A DNA stretch of 64,000 nucleotides from Streptomyces armeniacus (GCF_003355155.1 NZ_CP031320.1:5013367-5077366); one strand, 5' to 3'; shown: positions 44,879 to 53,969, counted from the stretch's first letter. The notes: generated from the letters alone by a model not told the origin. Made by a program: numbers and translations.

Positions 44879-45346
44879 TCAGCCCGCGTCCGGGGCGGGC
44901 GGCAGGGTGAGGAAGAGGGGCTCGCCCGGTGCCGGCACGCCGTGGCCGCGGGCGACCACCGTGTCCCGGAAGACGGCCTCCAGTCTGCGCGCGTACCGCT
45001 CCCCCGGCCCCGCCGCGCCCGTGAACGTCCCGCGCAGCAGCCAGCCCGGCCCGTCGCAGCCGGCGAACCGCACCGCGACCTCCCCGCCGGGGGACTCCAC
45101 GTCGCGGAGCACGGCGCCCGGTTCGGGGCCGAGCGGCCCGTCCACGCGCGCGAGGGACCCGCCGCCCGCGCTCAGGCCCTCGGCCATGCGCGCGCTCACC
45201 TGCTCCCACAGGCCGCCGCAGGCGTCCGCGGCGAACGCCTGAAGCTGTACGGAGGCCGCGCCCCCGCCGAGCGACACGGTGGCGGCCACGACGCGCTCGG
45301 GGTTGCCGGGCGCGCCGTCCTCGCGGAGGCCGTCCGCGCGGATCAG
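44879..45346 (-). CDS. short DUF3710 protein, probable CTG start
   Basis: About 155 residues match the C-terminal two-thirds of DUF3710: RVVAATVSLGGGAASVQLQAFAADACGGLWEQVSARMAEGL...GPGWLLRGTFTGAAGPGERYARRLEAVFRDTVVARG. The usual 60-70-residue N-terminal part (acidic tail plus LRIPPVEG motif) is missing. In this frame no ATG, GTG or TTG lies near the natural start. A CTG at 45346-45344 overlaps the phoX stop as CTGA, the same geometry as other coupled genes here. Either a rare CTG start is used or this is a 5'-truncated relic. Confidence 0.6.
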   Translation of the reverse strand: MIRADGLREDGAPGNPERVVAATVSLGGGAASVQLQAFAADACGGLWEQVSARMAEGLSAGGGSLARVDGPLGPEPGAVLRDVESPGGEVAVRFAGCDGPGWLLRGTFTGAAGPGERYARRLEAVFRDTVVARGHGVPAPGEPLFLTLPPAPDAG

Positions 45347-46776
45347 AGCGCGCCGCGCGCCCAGGGGCCGGTGATCGCGAACGTGATGCCGGGGGTCTGG
45401 ATGTTCACGAACAGCCACTTGCCGTTCTTCGGCTCGAAGACGGAGCCGGCCCACTCGGAACCCCTGTGGTCCGCGGCCGGTACGTCCTTGCCCGCCGTAC
45501 CGCCGCGCAGGTCGGCGTTGTTGGCGGCGAAGCGGAAGATCTCGCCGTCCGTGGTCAGGCCGTGCACGTACTCGGTGCCGCCGCCGTCCTCGCACAGCAC
45601 CAGGCCGCCGCGCGGGCTGACACACATGTTGTCGGGCGCGTTGAGCACGTCGGCGCCCGGGGAGGCGAAGAGGACGCGGAACTCGTCGGTGGCCGGGTCG
45701 AGTTCGAAGACCTGGCCCTGGCCGGCGGGGCCGCCGTCGGTGGTGATGACGTAGATGCGGTCGTTGCCGTACCAGGCGCCCTCGAGGCGGCTGAACACCG
45801 CGGCGCCGTTCGCCTGCGCCTGGAGCCGCACCGTGTCCTCCGCCGGGTCTACGTCGTCGACGGGCACCCAGGAGACGGTGCCGTACGACCGCGCCCCGCC
45901 CGTCCCTTCCGCGTCGTGCGCCCCGTCGCGGCGGGTGTCGTACGTCGTGCTGCCGATGCGCAGCGCCTCCAGCCGGCCGCCCTTGGCCAGGTCGCCGGGC
46001 ACCGCCGGCACGAACCGGTACAGCGACGCGTCGCCCCGGTCCTCGGTCTCGTAGACATGGCCGGTCGCCGGATCGACGGCGACGGCCTCGTGGTTGAACC
46101 GGCCCATGGCGGTGTACGGCTCGGGGTTGCCCTTGCCGCGCGACGCCACCTCGAAGATGTAGCCGTGCCGCTTGCCGGCCGTGGTGGAGAAGGTCTCCTC
46201 GCAGGTGAGCCAGGTGTTCCAGGGGGTGGGCCCGCCGGCGCAGTTGCGGATGGTGCCGCCGAGGCTGCCGTACGACTCCAGCCACTCGCCGGCGTCCGGG
46301 TCGAAGACCAGGGTGGTGGTGCCGCCGCCGGCCTGCGGGTTGTAGGCGGGGGCGGTGAACGCGGGCCCGGCGCCGCGCTCGTGGTTGCGTACGACGTGCA
46401 CCCGGTCGCCGTACCGGAACGCGGCCATGCCGTCGTGCGCGGAGGGGGTGCGCGCCCCGTCGTCCATGAGGTCGTTGGTCCAGCCGTACGAGAGGTACTC
46501 GAAGCCGCGCGGCAGGTGCAGCAGCTCCAGGCCCGTGGCCTGATCCCGTACGGGGCTCAGCGGGCCGTAGCCGGCGTCGAACGCGAACTTGACGGGGGCG
46601 GCCGCCGCCGTCCGCGCCGTCAGCGCCTGGAACGGCACGGACGCGGCCGCGGCCACCGCCGCACCGCGCAGGAGAGTGCGTCGCTCGAAACCAGAGCCGG
46701 GACCGGAATCGGAACCAGAACCAGAACCGGAACCGGAACCGGAACCGTTCGTGCTGCCGGCGGACTTGCCTGTCAT
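45343..46776 (-). CDS. PhoX-family (DUF839) exported phosphatase
   Basis: 477-residue PhoX/DUF839 protein. A (GS)n tract (residues about 12-28, encoded by hexamers at 46684-46745) precedes a Tat signal ERRTLLRGAAVAAAAS. The mature beta-propeller-like region has family motifs YGPLSP, NHERGAG, GGTIRNCAGGPTPWNTWLTCEETF, GRFNHEAVAVDP and ALNAPDN-like DVLNAPDNMCVSPRGGLVLCEDG, supplying Ca/Fe ligands. It releases phosphate from organophosphates outside the cell. I could not see a convincing PHO box upstream. Downstream it overlaps the DUF3710 frame. Confidence 0.9.
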   Translation of the reverse strand: MTGKSAGSTNGSGSGSGSGSGSDSGPGSGFERRTLLRGAAVAAAASVPFQALTARTAAAAPVKFAFDAGYGPLSPVRDQATGLELLHLPRGFEYLSYGWTNDLMDDGARTPSAHDGMAAFRYGDRVHVVRNHERGAGPAFTAPAYNPQAGGGTTTLVFDPDAGEWLESYGSLGGTIRNCAGGPTPWNTWLTCEETFSTTAGKRHGYIFEVASRGKGNPEPYTAMGRFNHEAVAVDPATGHVYETEDRGDASLYRFVPAVPGDLAKGGRLEALRIGSTTYDTRRDGAHDAEGTGGARSYGTVSWVPVDDVDPAEDTVRLQAQANGAAVFSRLEGAWYGNDRIYVITTDGGPAGQGQVFELDPATDEFRVLFASPGADVLNAPDNMCVSPRGGLVLCEDGGGTEYVHGLTTDGEIFRFAANNADLRGGTAGKDVPAADHRGSEWAGSVFEPKNGKWLFVNIQTPGITFAITGPWARGAL

Positions 46777-46932
46777 GGGGAGCCCTTTCGATGCTGCGGA
46801 AGGGGGGCGGCGCGAGTCACCCTAGGAGCGGGGCCCCGTTCCGGTTCCCAACGGAACGTGAGCATTGGGCGAACGCTTTCGGCCACCGGCCGGCTGCCCC
46901 CGGGATCGGCTCTCCGGATCGCCTCCTGCGGC

Positions 46933-47424
46933 TCAGCTGACGCGGACAGGGGCGGCGTCGGGGCCGTCGTCGTCCAGGGCCGTGCGGGCGGCGGCGACGA
47001 ACGCCAGGCGGGCCCGTTCGAGATCGTCGAGGGAGGCGGTGGCGGTCCCCCGCAGGCAGCCGAGCAGATCGCGGGCAGCGCCCGCGGCGTCGTCCGGGCC
47101 CTCCAACAGGACTGCGCCGTAGGCGCGTTGCAGGGCGGCACGGTCGTCCGCGTGCCCCTCGCCGGTCGTGCGGGTCAGGATCGCGGTCTCCGCGGCGTCC
47201 AGGAAGCGGACGTACGTCTGCCGCCGCTGGTCCAGCGTCCGTACGGCGCGCTGCTCCTCCAGCGTCATCCGTACGGTGTCCAGCAGCGCGTCCGCCTGGC
47301 GGTCGCCCGCGTGCCGGGCCGCGGCGGCCTGCCTGCTGCCCGCGCTGCGCGTGAACCACCCCGTGACCAGACTGCCCGCGACCGCCGAGCACGCCGCGAC
47401 CAGCGCGATTCCCCACTCACCCAT
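46933..47424 (-). CDS. small membrane-anchored coiled-coil protein (unknown)
   Basis: 163-residue protein. ATG at 47424 gives a short N-terminal helix WGIALVAACSAVAGSLVTGWF, a likely membrane anchor. A helical, charged region (about 30-160) with heptad-like spacing follows (ADALLDTVRMTLEEQRAVRTLDQRRQTYVRFLDAAE). Streptomycete proteins of this shape are common and uncharacterised. Longer upstream starts give no protein-like sequence. Confidence 0.6.
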   Translation of the reverse strand: MGEWGIALVAACSAVAGSLVTGWFTRSAGSRQAAAARHAGDRQADALLDTVRMTLEEQRAVRTLDQRRQTYVRFLDAAETAILTRTTGEGHADDRAALQRAYGAVLLEGPDDAAGAARDLLGCLRGTATASLDDLERARLAFVAAARTALDDDGPDAAPVRVS

Positions 47425-47583
47425 GGCGCGCATTCTCCCCGCCGGCGGCCGGCCGCGGGCGGGATCGGCCCATACGGCGGCCGGTACGATCGGCACATGC
47501 CGTCCGACGCACCCCCGCGAACCCCATCTGATCTGGGGAAACGAGCCTCCATGCGGAAGCGGGCGCACTAGGATGAACACTCT

Positions 47584-47700
47584 GGGCGACGGGCGACGGG
47601 CGACGGGCGACGGGCGACGGGCGACGGGCGACGGGCGACGGGCGACGGGCGACGGGCGACGGGCGACGGGCGACGGGCGACGGGCGACGGGCGACGGGCG
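47584..47700. repeat. heptanucleotide tandem repeat (GGGCGAC)n, about 16.7 copies
   Basis: An unbroken run of the 7-mer GGGCGAC occupies 47584-47700 (117 nt) and ends 11 nt before the GTG start of the next gene. Three units (21 nt) translate as GDGRRAT. Because 7 is not a multiple of 3, gain or loss of units shifts reading frame. An ATG at 47573 lies 139 nt from the GTG; deletion of one unit would put it in frame. Confidence 0.95.
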
Positions 47701-47711
47701 CTCGTCGCAGG

Positions 47712-49466
47712 GTGCTGTTCGCCGCCCGTTCGGCGACCGCCCTGCACCGGCTGCTCGACGTGCTCCCGGTGTTCGCCGGTGACGAGCGGATCACGCGCGT
47801 CTTCACCCTCGTCCCCGGCTCCGACTTCGACCTCGACGCCCTGGCCGCCGTCGAACGCGCGGGAGCCCGAACCGTCGCGTGGGCCACGGCACTCGACGGC
47901 ACGTACGACCTGATACTGGCGGCCAGCCCCAAGGGACCCGTCACCGAGCTGCGTGGCCCCCTCCTGCTGCTTCCGCACGGTGCGGGCTTCAGCAAGAGCG
48001 TGCCGGGCGAAGGCGCCGAGGGAGCACCGTCCGGGCTCGACCCGGGGTTCCTGGTGCGCGACGGCCGGGCCGTGGCTGATTTCCACGCGCTCGCGCACCC
48101 GCGGCAGTTGGCGCGGCTCACGTCGCTTTCTCCGCAGGCCGCCGCCCGTGCCGCCGTCGTCGGCGACCCGACGCTGGAGCGCGTCCTCGACTCGCGCGGC
48201 CACCGGGACCGCTACCGCGCGGCCCTCGGCACCGGCGCGCGGCGGCTGGTCGTCCTCACGTCCACGTGGGGCCGCGAGTCGCTGCTCGGGCGGCGCCCCG
48301 TGCTCCCCGCCGAGCTCGCGCTCGGCCTCCCCCACGACGCGTACCAGCTCGCGCTGACGCTCCACCCCAACGAGCGCAGCGGCGCGGGCGAGCTGGACCT
48401 CGCGCAGTGGCTGGAGCCCGCGCTGGGCGCCGGGCTGGTGCTCGCGGAGCCGTACGAGGAATGGGCGGCCGTCCTGGCCGCGGCCGACGCGGTGGTCACC
48501 GACCACGGTTCGACAGCTCTGTACGCGGCCGCCCTCGGGTGCCCGGTGGTCGGTGCGTACGACGGTGGCGAGGAGCTCATCCCCGGCAGCCCGATGGCCG
48601 AACTCCTCGCGCGCAGCCCGCACCTGGCCCCGGACCGGCCCTTCGACGGACTGCCGGCGGCGCTCGGCGCGTGCGAGCCGGAGACCGTACGGGAGGTCGC
48701 GGACTCGGCGTTCGCGGGGCAGGGGCGTGTGCTGCGGCGGCTCCGTACGGAGGCGTACGTGCTGCTCGGCCTCCGTACGCCGCCGGGCGCGGCGGAGCCC
48801 CGTACGCTCCCCGCGCCCCGTACGCCGGGCCGCGCGCCCGCCGCGTTCGCCGTACGGGTGCGTCTGCGGGCGGAGGGTGGCGCGGGCGGCGGCACCCGTA
48901 TCGCCGTCGAACGCTTCCCGGCAGGCACCGACGCCTCCGCGGCACACCATCTCGCCGCCGAACAGGGCACTGCCGGTGAACGGCACGCCCAGACCGCCGC
49001 GCTGCTCTACCGCCGGCGCGCACCGTACGGCGCCGACTCCCCGCACCAGGCGGCGTGGACGGCCGCCGGCTGGACCGCGCACGCGCTGGAGACGTACCCG
49101 GCGTGCCGTACGGCGGCCGTCGTGCTCTCCGACCGGATGTGCGTCGTACGTGCGCACTCGGGCGCGCTGCTGACCGTCCACGTCGAGCCGGACCGGACGA
49201 CGGACGGGCGCGTCGTACGCGCCGACCCGGCCGCCGCACTGAGCGCCGTGCACGGCTGGCTGTCCGCCGCCTCGCCCGCGCCTCCGGAGCCGCCTGCCGA
49301 GTTCACGTGCGACGTGGGCGGGATCGCGTTCCGTACGGTGGTGCGTGCCGCGACGGATGACGAGGCGGACAGCTCCGTACAGGGGCCGCCCGACTCCGTA
49401 CAGTGGGCGCCCGCCGCGGACCCCGGCGGAACCGGCGGAACCGGCGGAACCGGCGGAACCGTGTAG
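47712..49466 (+). CDS. large conserved protein, GT-B/CDP-glycerol-transferase-like, unknown function
   Basis: 584-residue protein. Residues about 1-330 look like a GT-B or CDP-glycerol glycerophosphotransferase fold: GTYDLILAASPKGPVTELRGPLLLLPHGAGFSK, VVLTSTWGRESLLG and DAVVTDHGSTALYAAALGCPVVGAY (the nucleotide-sugar-binding style segment). The C-terminal 230 residues are Arg/Ala-rich and less conserved. They end in (GGT)n encoded by a 9-bp repeat at about 49429-49461. Homologues in streptomycetes are often mislabelled translation initiation factor 2. The GTG start at 47712 has only a weak upstream site, and the heptamer tract immediately precedes it. Start choice is therefore uncertain. Confidence 0.65.
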   Translation: MLFAARSATALHRLLDVLPVFAGDERITRVFTLVPGSDFDLDALAAVERAGARTVAWATALDGTYDLILAASPKGPVTELRGPLLLLPHGAGFSKSVPGEGAEGAPSGLDPGFLVRDGRAVADFHALAHPRQLARLTSLSPQAAARAAVVGDPTLERVLDSRGHRDRYRAALGTGARRLVVLTSTWGRESLLGRRPVLPAELALGLPHDAYQLALTLHPNERSGAGELDLAQWLEPALGAGLVLAEPYEEWAAVLAAADAVVTDHGSTALYAAALGCPVVGAYDGGEELIPGSPMAELLARSPHLAPDRPFDGLPAALGACEPETVREVADSAFAGQGRVLRRLRTEAYVLLGLRTPPGAAEPRTLPAPRTPGRAPAAFAVRVRLRAEGGAGGGTRIAVERFPAGTDASAAHHLAAEQGTAGERHAQTAALLYRRRAPYGADSPHQAAWTAAGWTAHALETYPACRTAAVVLSDRMCVVRAHSGALLTVHVEPDRTTDGRVVRADPAAALSAVHGWLSAASPAPPEPPAEFTCDVGGIAFRTVVRAATDDEADSSVQGPPDSVQWAPAADPGGTGGTGGTGGTV

Positions 49467-49491
49467 CGCACCGGGGACGTCCGTTGCGGGC

Positions 49492-49869
49492 ATGAGCGGC
49501 AGCGCGAAGCGGCGGGATGCGGACGGCGCGGCGGGGGCAGTGGGCCGGACCGGCGCCGGGTGCCTTCTCGCCTGCGTCGGCGCGGTGGCCGCGCCGCTGG
49601 TGTGGGCGCCGCGTGCGGCGCCCGGCATCGACGGCGGGTTCGAGGGCCACGCGCGGGACCTGAGCGTGCTCTACGTCGACCTGCCGCTCATCGTGCTCGG
49701 CGGCGCTCTGCTGCCGCCGGCCGTCTGGGCGTTGGCCGCGCGCCTGGTGCCGCGCCCCTGGATCGCGATGCTCGTGGCCGTGGCCGCGCTCGCGGGCGGG
49801 CTGTGGGGGCTCACCGAATGGTGGACTCCCCGCACGGAGCCGGATCCCGGTTACGGGCCCGGGATCTGA
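49492..49869 (+). CDS. small membrane protein
   Basis: 125-residue protein with three hydrophobic segments (about 20-42, 62-82 and 88-105). ATG at 49492. The C-terminus WTPRTEPDPGYGPGI is exposed. No family recognised. It follows the large GT-like gene after 25 nt and may be co-transcribed. Confidence 0.6.
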   Translation: MSGSAKRRDADGAAGAVGRTGAGCLLACVGAVAAPLVWAPRAAPGIDGGFEGHARDLSVLYVDLPLIVLGGALLPPAVWALAARLVPRPWIAMLVAVAALAGGLWGLTEWWTPRTEPDPGYGPGI

Positions 49870-49904
49870 GGGCCGCGGGCCCCCACAGCACCCCCCGGGT
49901 GGCG

Positions 49905-51887
49905 TTACTCCGTGGCGCCCGCAAGCCCGTTCCGGGCGCGGACCGTCTGTGCCGCCGCGCGGTGGGCGGCCGCGCCCGCCGCGTCTCCCGTCTCCTCGGC
50001 CAGCGCGGTGAGCGCGTCCAGGGAGCGCAACTCCTCGCGTTCGGAACCGCGTTCGCGTGCACCCGCCAGTGACGCCTCGTACAGTGCACGTGCCGCGCCG
50101 TGGTGCCCGAGCCGTTGCCGTACGCCGCCGAGCGCCAGCCCGGTGCGTGCCGTCATCCGGGCGCGGCCCTGGTCGGCGGCGCTCGCGTGCGCACGTGTCA
50201 GCAGTTCGGCCGCACGTGTCAGTTCGCCGAGGGCGGCCATCGCCTCGCCCAGACGGTACGTCTGGAGCAGCGCGCCGTACGCGTTCCCGATCTCCTCGTG
50301 TACGCGGCGGGAGGCGTCGAAATCCGCCGCCGCCTCGGCCCATTGGCCGCGCGCCGTACGGAGCATCCCGCGCGCCTCCAAGGCGGACGCGCCGAGCTTG
50401 CGGTCGAGGGCCCGCACCGGCTGCTCCTCCGGCACGGCCAGCGCCCGTACGGCGTCCAGCGCCTGCTCCACCTCCCGTTCGGCGTCGTCCAGCAGCCCCT
50501 GCTCCCACAGGGGGCGGGCCAGCATGCAGCGCATACGGAGCGCGGCGCGCGGATGCCCGGCGCGCTGCGCCGCGGCGAGCCCGGTACGGAAGGCGTCGAT
50601 GACGTCGGCGTAGTGCGGGTGGTCGAGGAACAGCGTCCACAGCGGCTCGCACAGGGCCCAGGCCTCGGCGTCCAGCCCGTACGCGTACGCCGTCCGTACG
50701 GAGTCGAAAAGCGCGTGCCGTTCGGCCTCCAGCCAGCGCACCGCACCCGCCTTGCCCGCGAACGGCACGTCAGGCGCGCCCTGTTGCGGCGGCTCCTCGG
50801 CGGCGAGCGTCATACGGGGGCCCGCCGCGGTGACGTCCGCGCGCTGCGCCTGCCGCAGAATCCACCGCAGGGCGCGGCGTCGTCCGTCCGCGGCCTCCGT
50901 CTCGCCGCCGTCCTCCCGCGCGCGCCGCCGTGCGTGCGCGCGGAGCAGGTCGGGCAGCCGGATGCGCCGCTCGCGCCAGACCAGCAGGCCCGCACCGTCG
51001 AGCTCCTCCAGCGCCGTGTCCGCCGGGTCCTGGCCGCGCCCGAGGAGCGCGGCGGCGCCCTCCCGTCCGACACCGCTGCCGGGTGCGGTGGCGAGCAGCC
51101 GGTAGAGGCGGGCGGCGTCGGGGCCGAGGGACCGATACGCCGCGTCCCACACCTTCTCGACCACGGGGAGGCCCTGTTCGTCGAACTCCGCGGTGAGTTC
51201 ACCGAGGAGCCGGGACAGCGGACGGATGTGGTGCCGGCGGATCCAGCGCCCGGCGACGTGTACGGCGGCGGGCAGCCCTGAGCACAGCCGTACGAGGCCG
51301 TCCGCCGCGTCCGGTTCGGCGGCCAGCCGGCCGTCGTCGGCGACGCGGCGCAGCAGGTCGGCGACGTACGGCTCGTCCAGCGGTGACAGGGGGAGCTCGA
51401 TGGCGGCGCCGCTCTCCAGGTCGTAGAGCGGGCCGTGGCTCACGACGATCGCCAGGGAGGCGCCGGAGGCGGGCAGGAGCGGCAGCACCTCGGTGCCGTA
51501 GCGGGCGTTGTCGATCACGACGGCGAGCCGCTTCTGCTCGGTCAGCTCCCACCACTGCTTGCGGCGCGCCGCGAACGAGGGCGCCAGCAGCTCAGAGGGC
51601 ACACCGAGCGCGCGCAGCAGCTGTCCGAGCACGTCGGCGGTCTCGACCGCGCCGTCCCGGCGGTAGTCGTCCAGGTCCTCGTAAAGGACGCCGTCGGGGT
51701 AGCGGTCGCGCAGCCCGCGGGCGATACGGAAGGCCAGCTCCGTCTTTCCGGCGCCGCCCAGCCCGTTCAGCGCGAGACACAGCGGGCGGGACCGCTCGCC
51801 CCACTCCGCGACCGCACGGAAGGCGCGCGCCTGCTCGTCGTCCCGGTCCACGAAGTGGGGCGGTTCGGGCGGCAACTGGTAGGGCAT
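49905..51887 (-). CDS. STAND (NB-ARC) ATPase with TPR repeats
   Basis: 660-residue protein. ATG at 51887 is used because the product then starts at YQLPPEPPHFVDRDDE, the normal family start. The NB-ARC domain has P-loop GLGGAGKTELAFRI (about 43-56) and Walker B RLAVVIDNARYG. AGLL-x-winged-helix follows (about 290-330). About 420-650 contain TPR-like helical pairs (RAGHPRAALRMRCMLARPLWEQGLLDDAEREVEQAL, LGELTRAAELLTRAHASAADQGRARM). No DNA-binding or enzymatic effector domain is fused, unlike SARP-type relatives. It probably acts as a signalling switch with an unknown partner. Confidence 0.85.
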   Translation of the reverse strand: MPYQLPPEPPHFVDRDDEQARAFRAVAEWGERSRPLCLALNGLGGAGKTELAFRIARGLRDRYPDGVLYEDLDDYRRDGAVETADVLGQLLRALGVPSELLAPSFAARRKQWWELTEQKRLAVVIDNARYGTEVLPLLPASGASLAIVVSHGPLYDLESGAAIELPLSPLDEPYVADLLRRVADDGRLAAEPDAADGLVRLCSGLPAAVHVAGRWIRRHHIRPLSRLLGELTAEFDEQGLPVVEKVWDAAYRSLGPDAARLYRLLATAPGSGVGREGAAALLGRGQDPADTALEELDGAGLLVWRERRIRLPDLLRAHARRRAREDGGETEAADGRRRALRWILRQAQRADVTAAGPRMTLAAEEPPQQGAPDVPFAGKAGAVRWLEAERHALFDSVRTAYAYGLDAEAWALCEPLWTLFLDHPHYADVIDAFRTGLAAAQRAGHPRAALRMRCMLARPLWEQGLLDDAEREVEQALDAVRALAVPEEQPVRALDRKLGASALEARGMLRTARGQWAEAAADFDASRRVHEEIGNAYGALLQTYRLGEAMAALGELTRAAELLTRAHASAADQGRARMTARTGLALGGVRQRLGHHGAARALYEASLAGARERGSEREELRSLDALTALAEETGDAAGAAAHRAAAQTVRARNGLAGATE

Positions 51888-52178
51888 GCGGCGGGCTCCG
51901 GTGTCTGTCCTGGGGGTCTCGACGGGGCCGTGGGTCCCGTACGGGCGCGGCACCTCGTACGGGCGGTGCGTCCCGTACGCGCCGTACGCGCCGTACGCGC
52001 CGTGCGTCCCGTACGGCGTCCGGTACGCGTGACGGCCCCCGGCCGCCCGGACCCGCTCCTGTCGTCACGCGGCAACTCTACGTGAACTCGGCCTGCCGCC
52101 AACCGCGTTGCACCGCCCGTACGGGACCCCGCGCACACTTCGGCCGCGGCCGAACCGAACGCGCCGCACCATGGGCGT
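51888..52178. other. divergent intergenic region with CGTACG-rich short repeats
   Basis: About 290 bp between the STAND and ArsR genes. 51960-52025 has tandem TACGCGCCG units and repeated CGTCCCGTACG. No gene or clear promoter is visible. Confidence 0.5.
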
Positions 52179-53024
52179 ATGGACGCACCACGAGGGCACG
52201 CAGCGCGAGGGGCCGCACCACGAGGGCACGCAGCACCCGCCGCCTCCGGCACGGCGCTCGCCCGGCTGGCCGGGCTGCTGGCCGACGAGACGCGGGCGCG
52301 GTTCTGCCTGGCCCTGCTGGACGGGCGCGCGTGGACGGCGGGCGAGCTGGCGCGGTCGGCCGGGGTGGCGGCTCCCACGGCCAGCGGGCACCTCGACCGG
52401 CTGGTCGCGGGCGGCCTGCTGGAGGAGGTACGGCAGGGGCGGCACCGCTACGTACGGCTGGCCGACCCGCAACTCGCCCAGCTGATCGAGGACATGGCCG
52501 CGCACGCCGGCCCGCCGCCCGCCCCGCGCGGGCTCCGGCACGCCTCCGCGAGCGCGGCCATGACGCGGGCCCGCACCTGCTACGACCATCTGGCGGGCGG
52601 CCTCGGCGTCGGGGTCACCGACGCCCTGCTGCGGCGCGGGCTGCTGCAGGAGTCGACGGGGTTCGCCCTGACGGACGCGGGCCTGGCGTGGTTCCGGCAG
52701 CGCGGCATGGACCCGACGCCGCGCCGGGGCAGCCGCCGCCCGGTCGCCCGCGCGTGCCTGGACTGGACGGAGCGCCGTACGCACCTCGCGGGCCTCGCGG
52801 GCGCCGCGCTGTGCGCACACGCCCTCGACGAGGGCTGGTGCGAACGGATCGGCTCCCGGCGCGCCCTGCGCGTGACCGCACGGGGCCGGGACGCGCTCGG
52901 CGCGCTGGGCGTGGCACCGGAGGCCCTGGCCGCTGCGGAGGCGCGTACGGAGCCACGTACGGAGCCACGCGGCGGCCCGCATACGGACGCGCGTACGGCG
53001 TCGTCCCGGCGGGGTGCGGCGTGA
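52179..53024 (+). CDS. ArsR-type winged-helix regulator
   Basis: 281-residue regulator. The winged helix (about 25-95) reads ALARLAGLLADETRARFCLALLDGRAWTAGELARSAGVAAPTASGHLDRLVAGGLLEE...HRYVRLADPQ. A long C-terminal ligand or dimer domain contains LLQESTGFALTDAGLAWFRQRG and CLDWTERRTHLAGLAGAALCAHALD, as in YczG-like ArsR proteins. A 30-bp direct repeat at the 5' end (GCACCACGAGGGCACGCAGC at 52185 and 52215) encodes RGHAARGAAPRGHAA, so the true start may be later. Overlaps the PEP-mutase gene by GTGA. Confidence 0.82.
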   Translation: MDAPRGHAARGAAPRGHAAPAASGTALARLAGLLADETRARFCLALLDGRAWTAGELARSAGVAAPTASGHLDRLVAGGLLEEVRQGRHRYVRLADPQLAQLIEDMAAHAGPPPAPRGLRHASASAAMTRARTCYDHLAGGLGVGVTDALLRRGLLQESTGFALTDAGLAWFRQRGMDPTPRRGSRRPVARACLDWTERRTHLAGLAGAALCAHALDEGWCERIGSRRALRVTARGRDALGALGVAPEALAAAEARTEPRTEPRGGPHTDARTASSRRGAA

Positions 53025-53920
53025 ACGCCCCGGGCGCGGACGGGCGTACGGGACCGGGCGCGGGCCCGCGTACGGACGCGGCGGCGGGCGCCCCGCCCGC
53101 TGAAACGCCGCCCGCCGAACCGCCGCTCGCCGCCGCCTTCCGCACCCTCCACCTCCGCGGCCGCCCGCTCCTCCTGCCGAACGCTTGGGATCGCGCCTCG
53201 GCCGTCGCGCTCTGCCGGAGCGGCTTCCCCGCCGTCGGCACGACCAGCCTCGGTGTCGCGGCCGCGGCGGGGCTGCCCGACGGGACAGGGGCGGCGCGGG
53301 CCGAGACGCTCGCGCTGGCCCGCGGGCTGGCGCGGCTGCCGGTGCCCGTGAGCGTCGACATCGAGGGCGGCTTCGGCGACGAACCGGCCGACGTCGCGGA
53401 CTTCGCCGCGCGGCTGGCGCGTGCGGGCGTCGCCGGGATCAACATCGAGGACGGCCGTCCCGACGGCACCCTCGCCGACCCGGCGCTGCAGTGCGCGCGG
53501 ATCAGCGCGGTGAAGGAGGCCGCGCCCGGCCTGTTCGTCAACGCCCGTACGGACACCCACTGGCTCGCCGCCGACCCCACCGTCCCGGCAGCGCTGCGCC
53601 GGGCACACGCGTACGTGGCGGCAGGCGCCGACGGCGTGTTCGTCCCCGCCCTGACGGCGGAGGAGGACATCGCCGCGCTGGCCGGGGAGCTGGAGGCGCC
53701 GCTCAACGTCCTGTTCGCGCCCGGCAGGCACACGTACGAGCGGCTGGCCGAGCTGGGCGTACGGCGCGTCAGCTGCGGCTCGCTGCTGTTCCGCGCCGCC
53801 GTACGGCACGCGGTGGACCTGGCCCGGTCGGTGCTGCGCCCTGGCGCGGAGCCGGGGCCGCTGCCGGGCTACGCCGAAGCCCGGTCGTGGGCGGAGGACT
53901 CCGCACCGCCGGACCGATGA
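53021..53920 (+). CDS. isocitrate lyase / PEP mutase superfamily enzyme
   Basis: 299-residue TIM-barrel enzyme. After a 40-residue Pro/Ala-rich tail: LLLPNAWDRASAVALCRSGFPAVGTTS, VPVSVDIEGGFGDE, GINIEDGRPDG (Mg ligands) and LFVNARTDTHW. The usual catalytic KKCGH loop of isocitrate lyase is not present, as in many PEP-mutase-like phosphonomutases and oxaloacetate or methylisocitrate-type lyases. GTG start overlaps the ArsR stop, so the ArsR protein probably regulates it. Substrate unknown. Confidence 0.85.
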   Translation: MNAPGADGRTGPGAGPRTDAAAGAPPAETPPAEPPLAAAFRTLHLRGRPLLLPNAWDRASAVALCRSGFPAVGTTSLGVAAAAGLPDGTGAARAETLALARGLARLPVPVSVDIEGGFGDEPADVADFAARLARAGVAGINIEDGRPDGTLADPALQCARISAVKEAAPGLFVNARTDTHWLAADPTVPAALRRAHAYVAAGADGVFVPALTAEEDIAALAGELEAPLNVLFAPGRHTYERLAELGVRRVSCGSLLFRAAVRHAVDLARSVLRPGAEPGPLPGYAEARSWAEDSAPPDR

Positions 53921-53969
53921 GTTTCGCGCGGCCCGCCCGTCTGTCTCCTCGAAAGCCCGAACGGCGAAA

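Noticed and set aside
42049..44910. Open frame of about 950 codons on the plus strand
   Set aside because: Antisense to four supported genes and runs through the adapter artefact.
46777..46932. PHO box upstream of phoX
   Set aside because: Only a CGTTCCG/CGGAACG inverted repeat (46837-46858) is seen; no 11-bp GTTCACC-type direct repeats.
47584..47700. Heptamer array considered as CRISPR
   Set aside because: Units are 7 bp and contiguous with no spacers.
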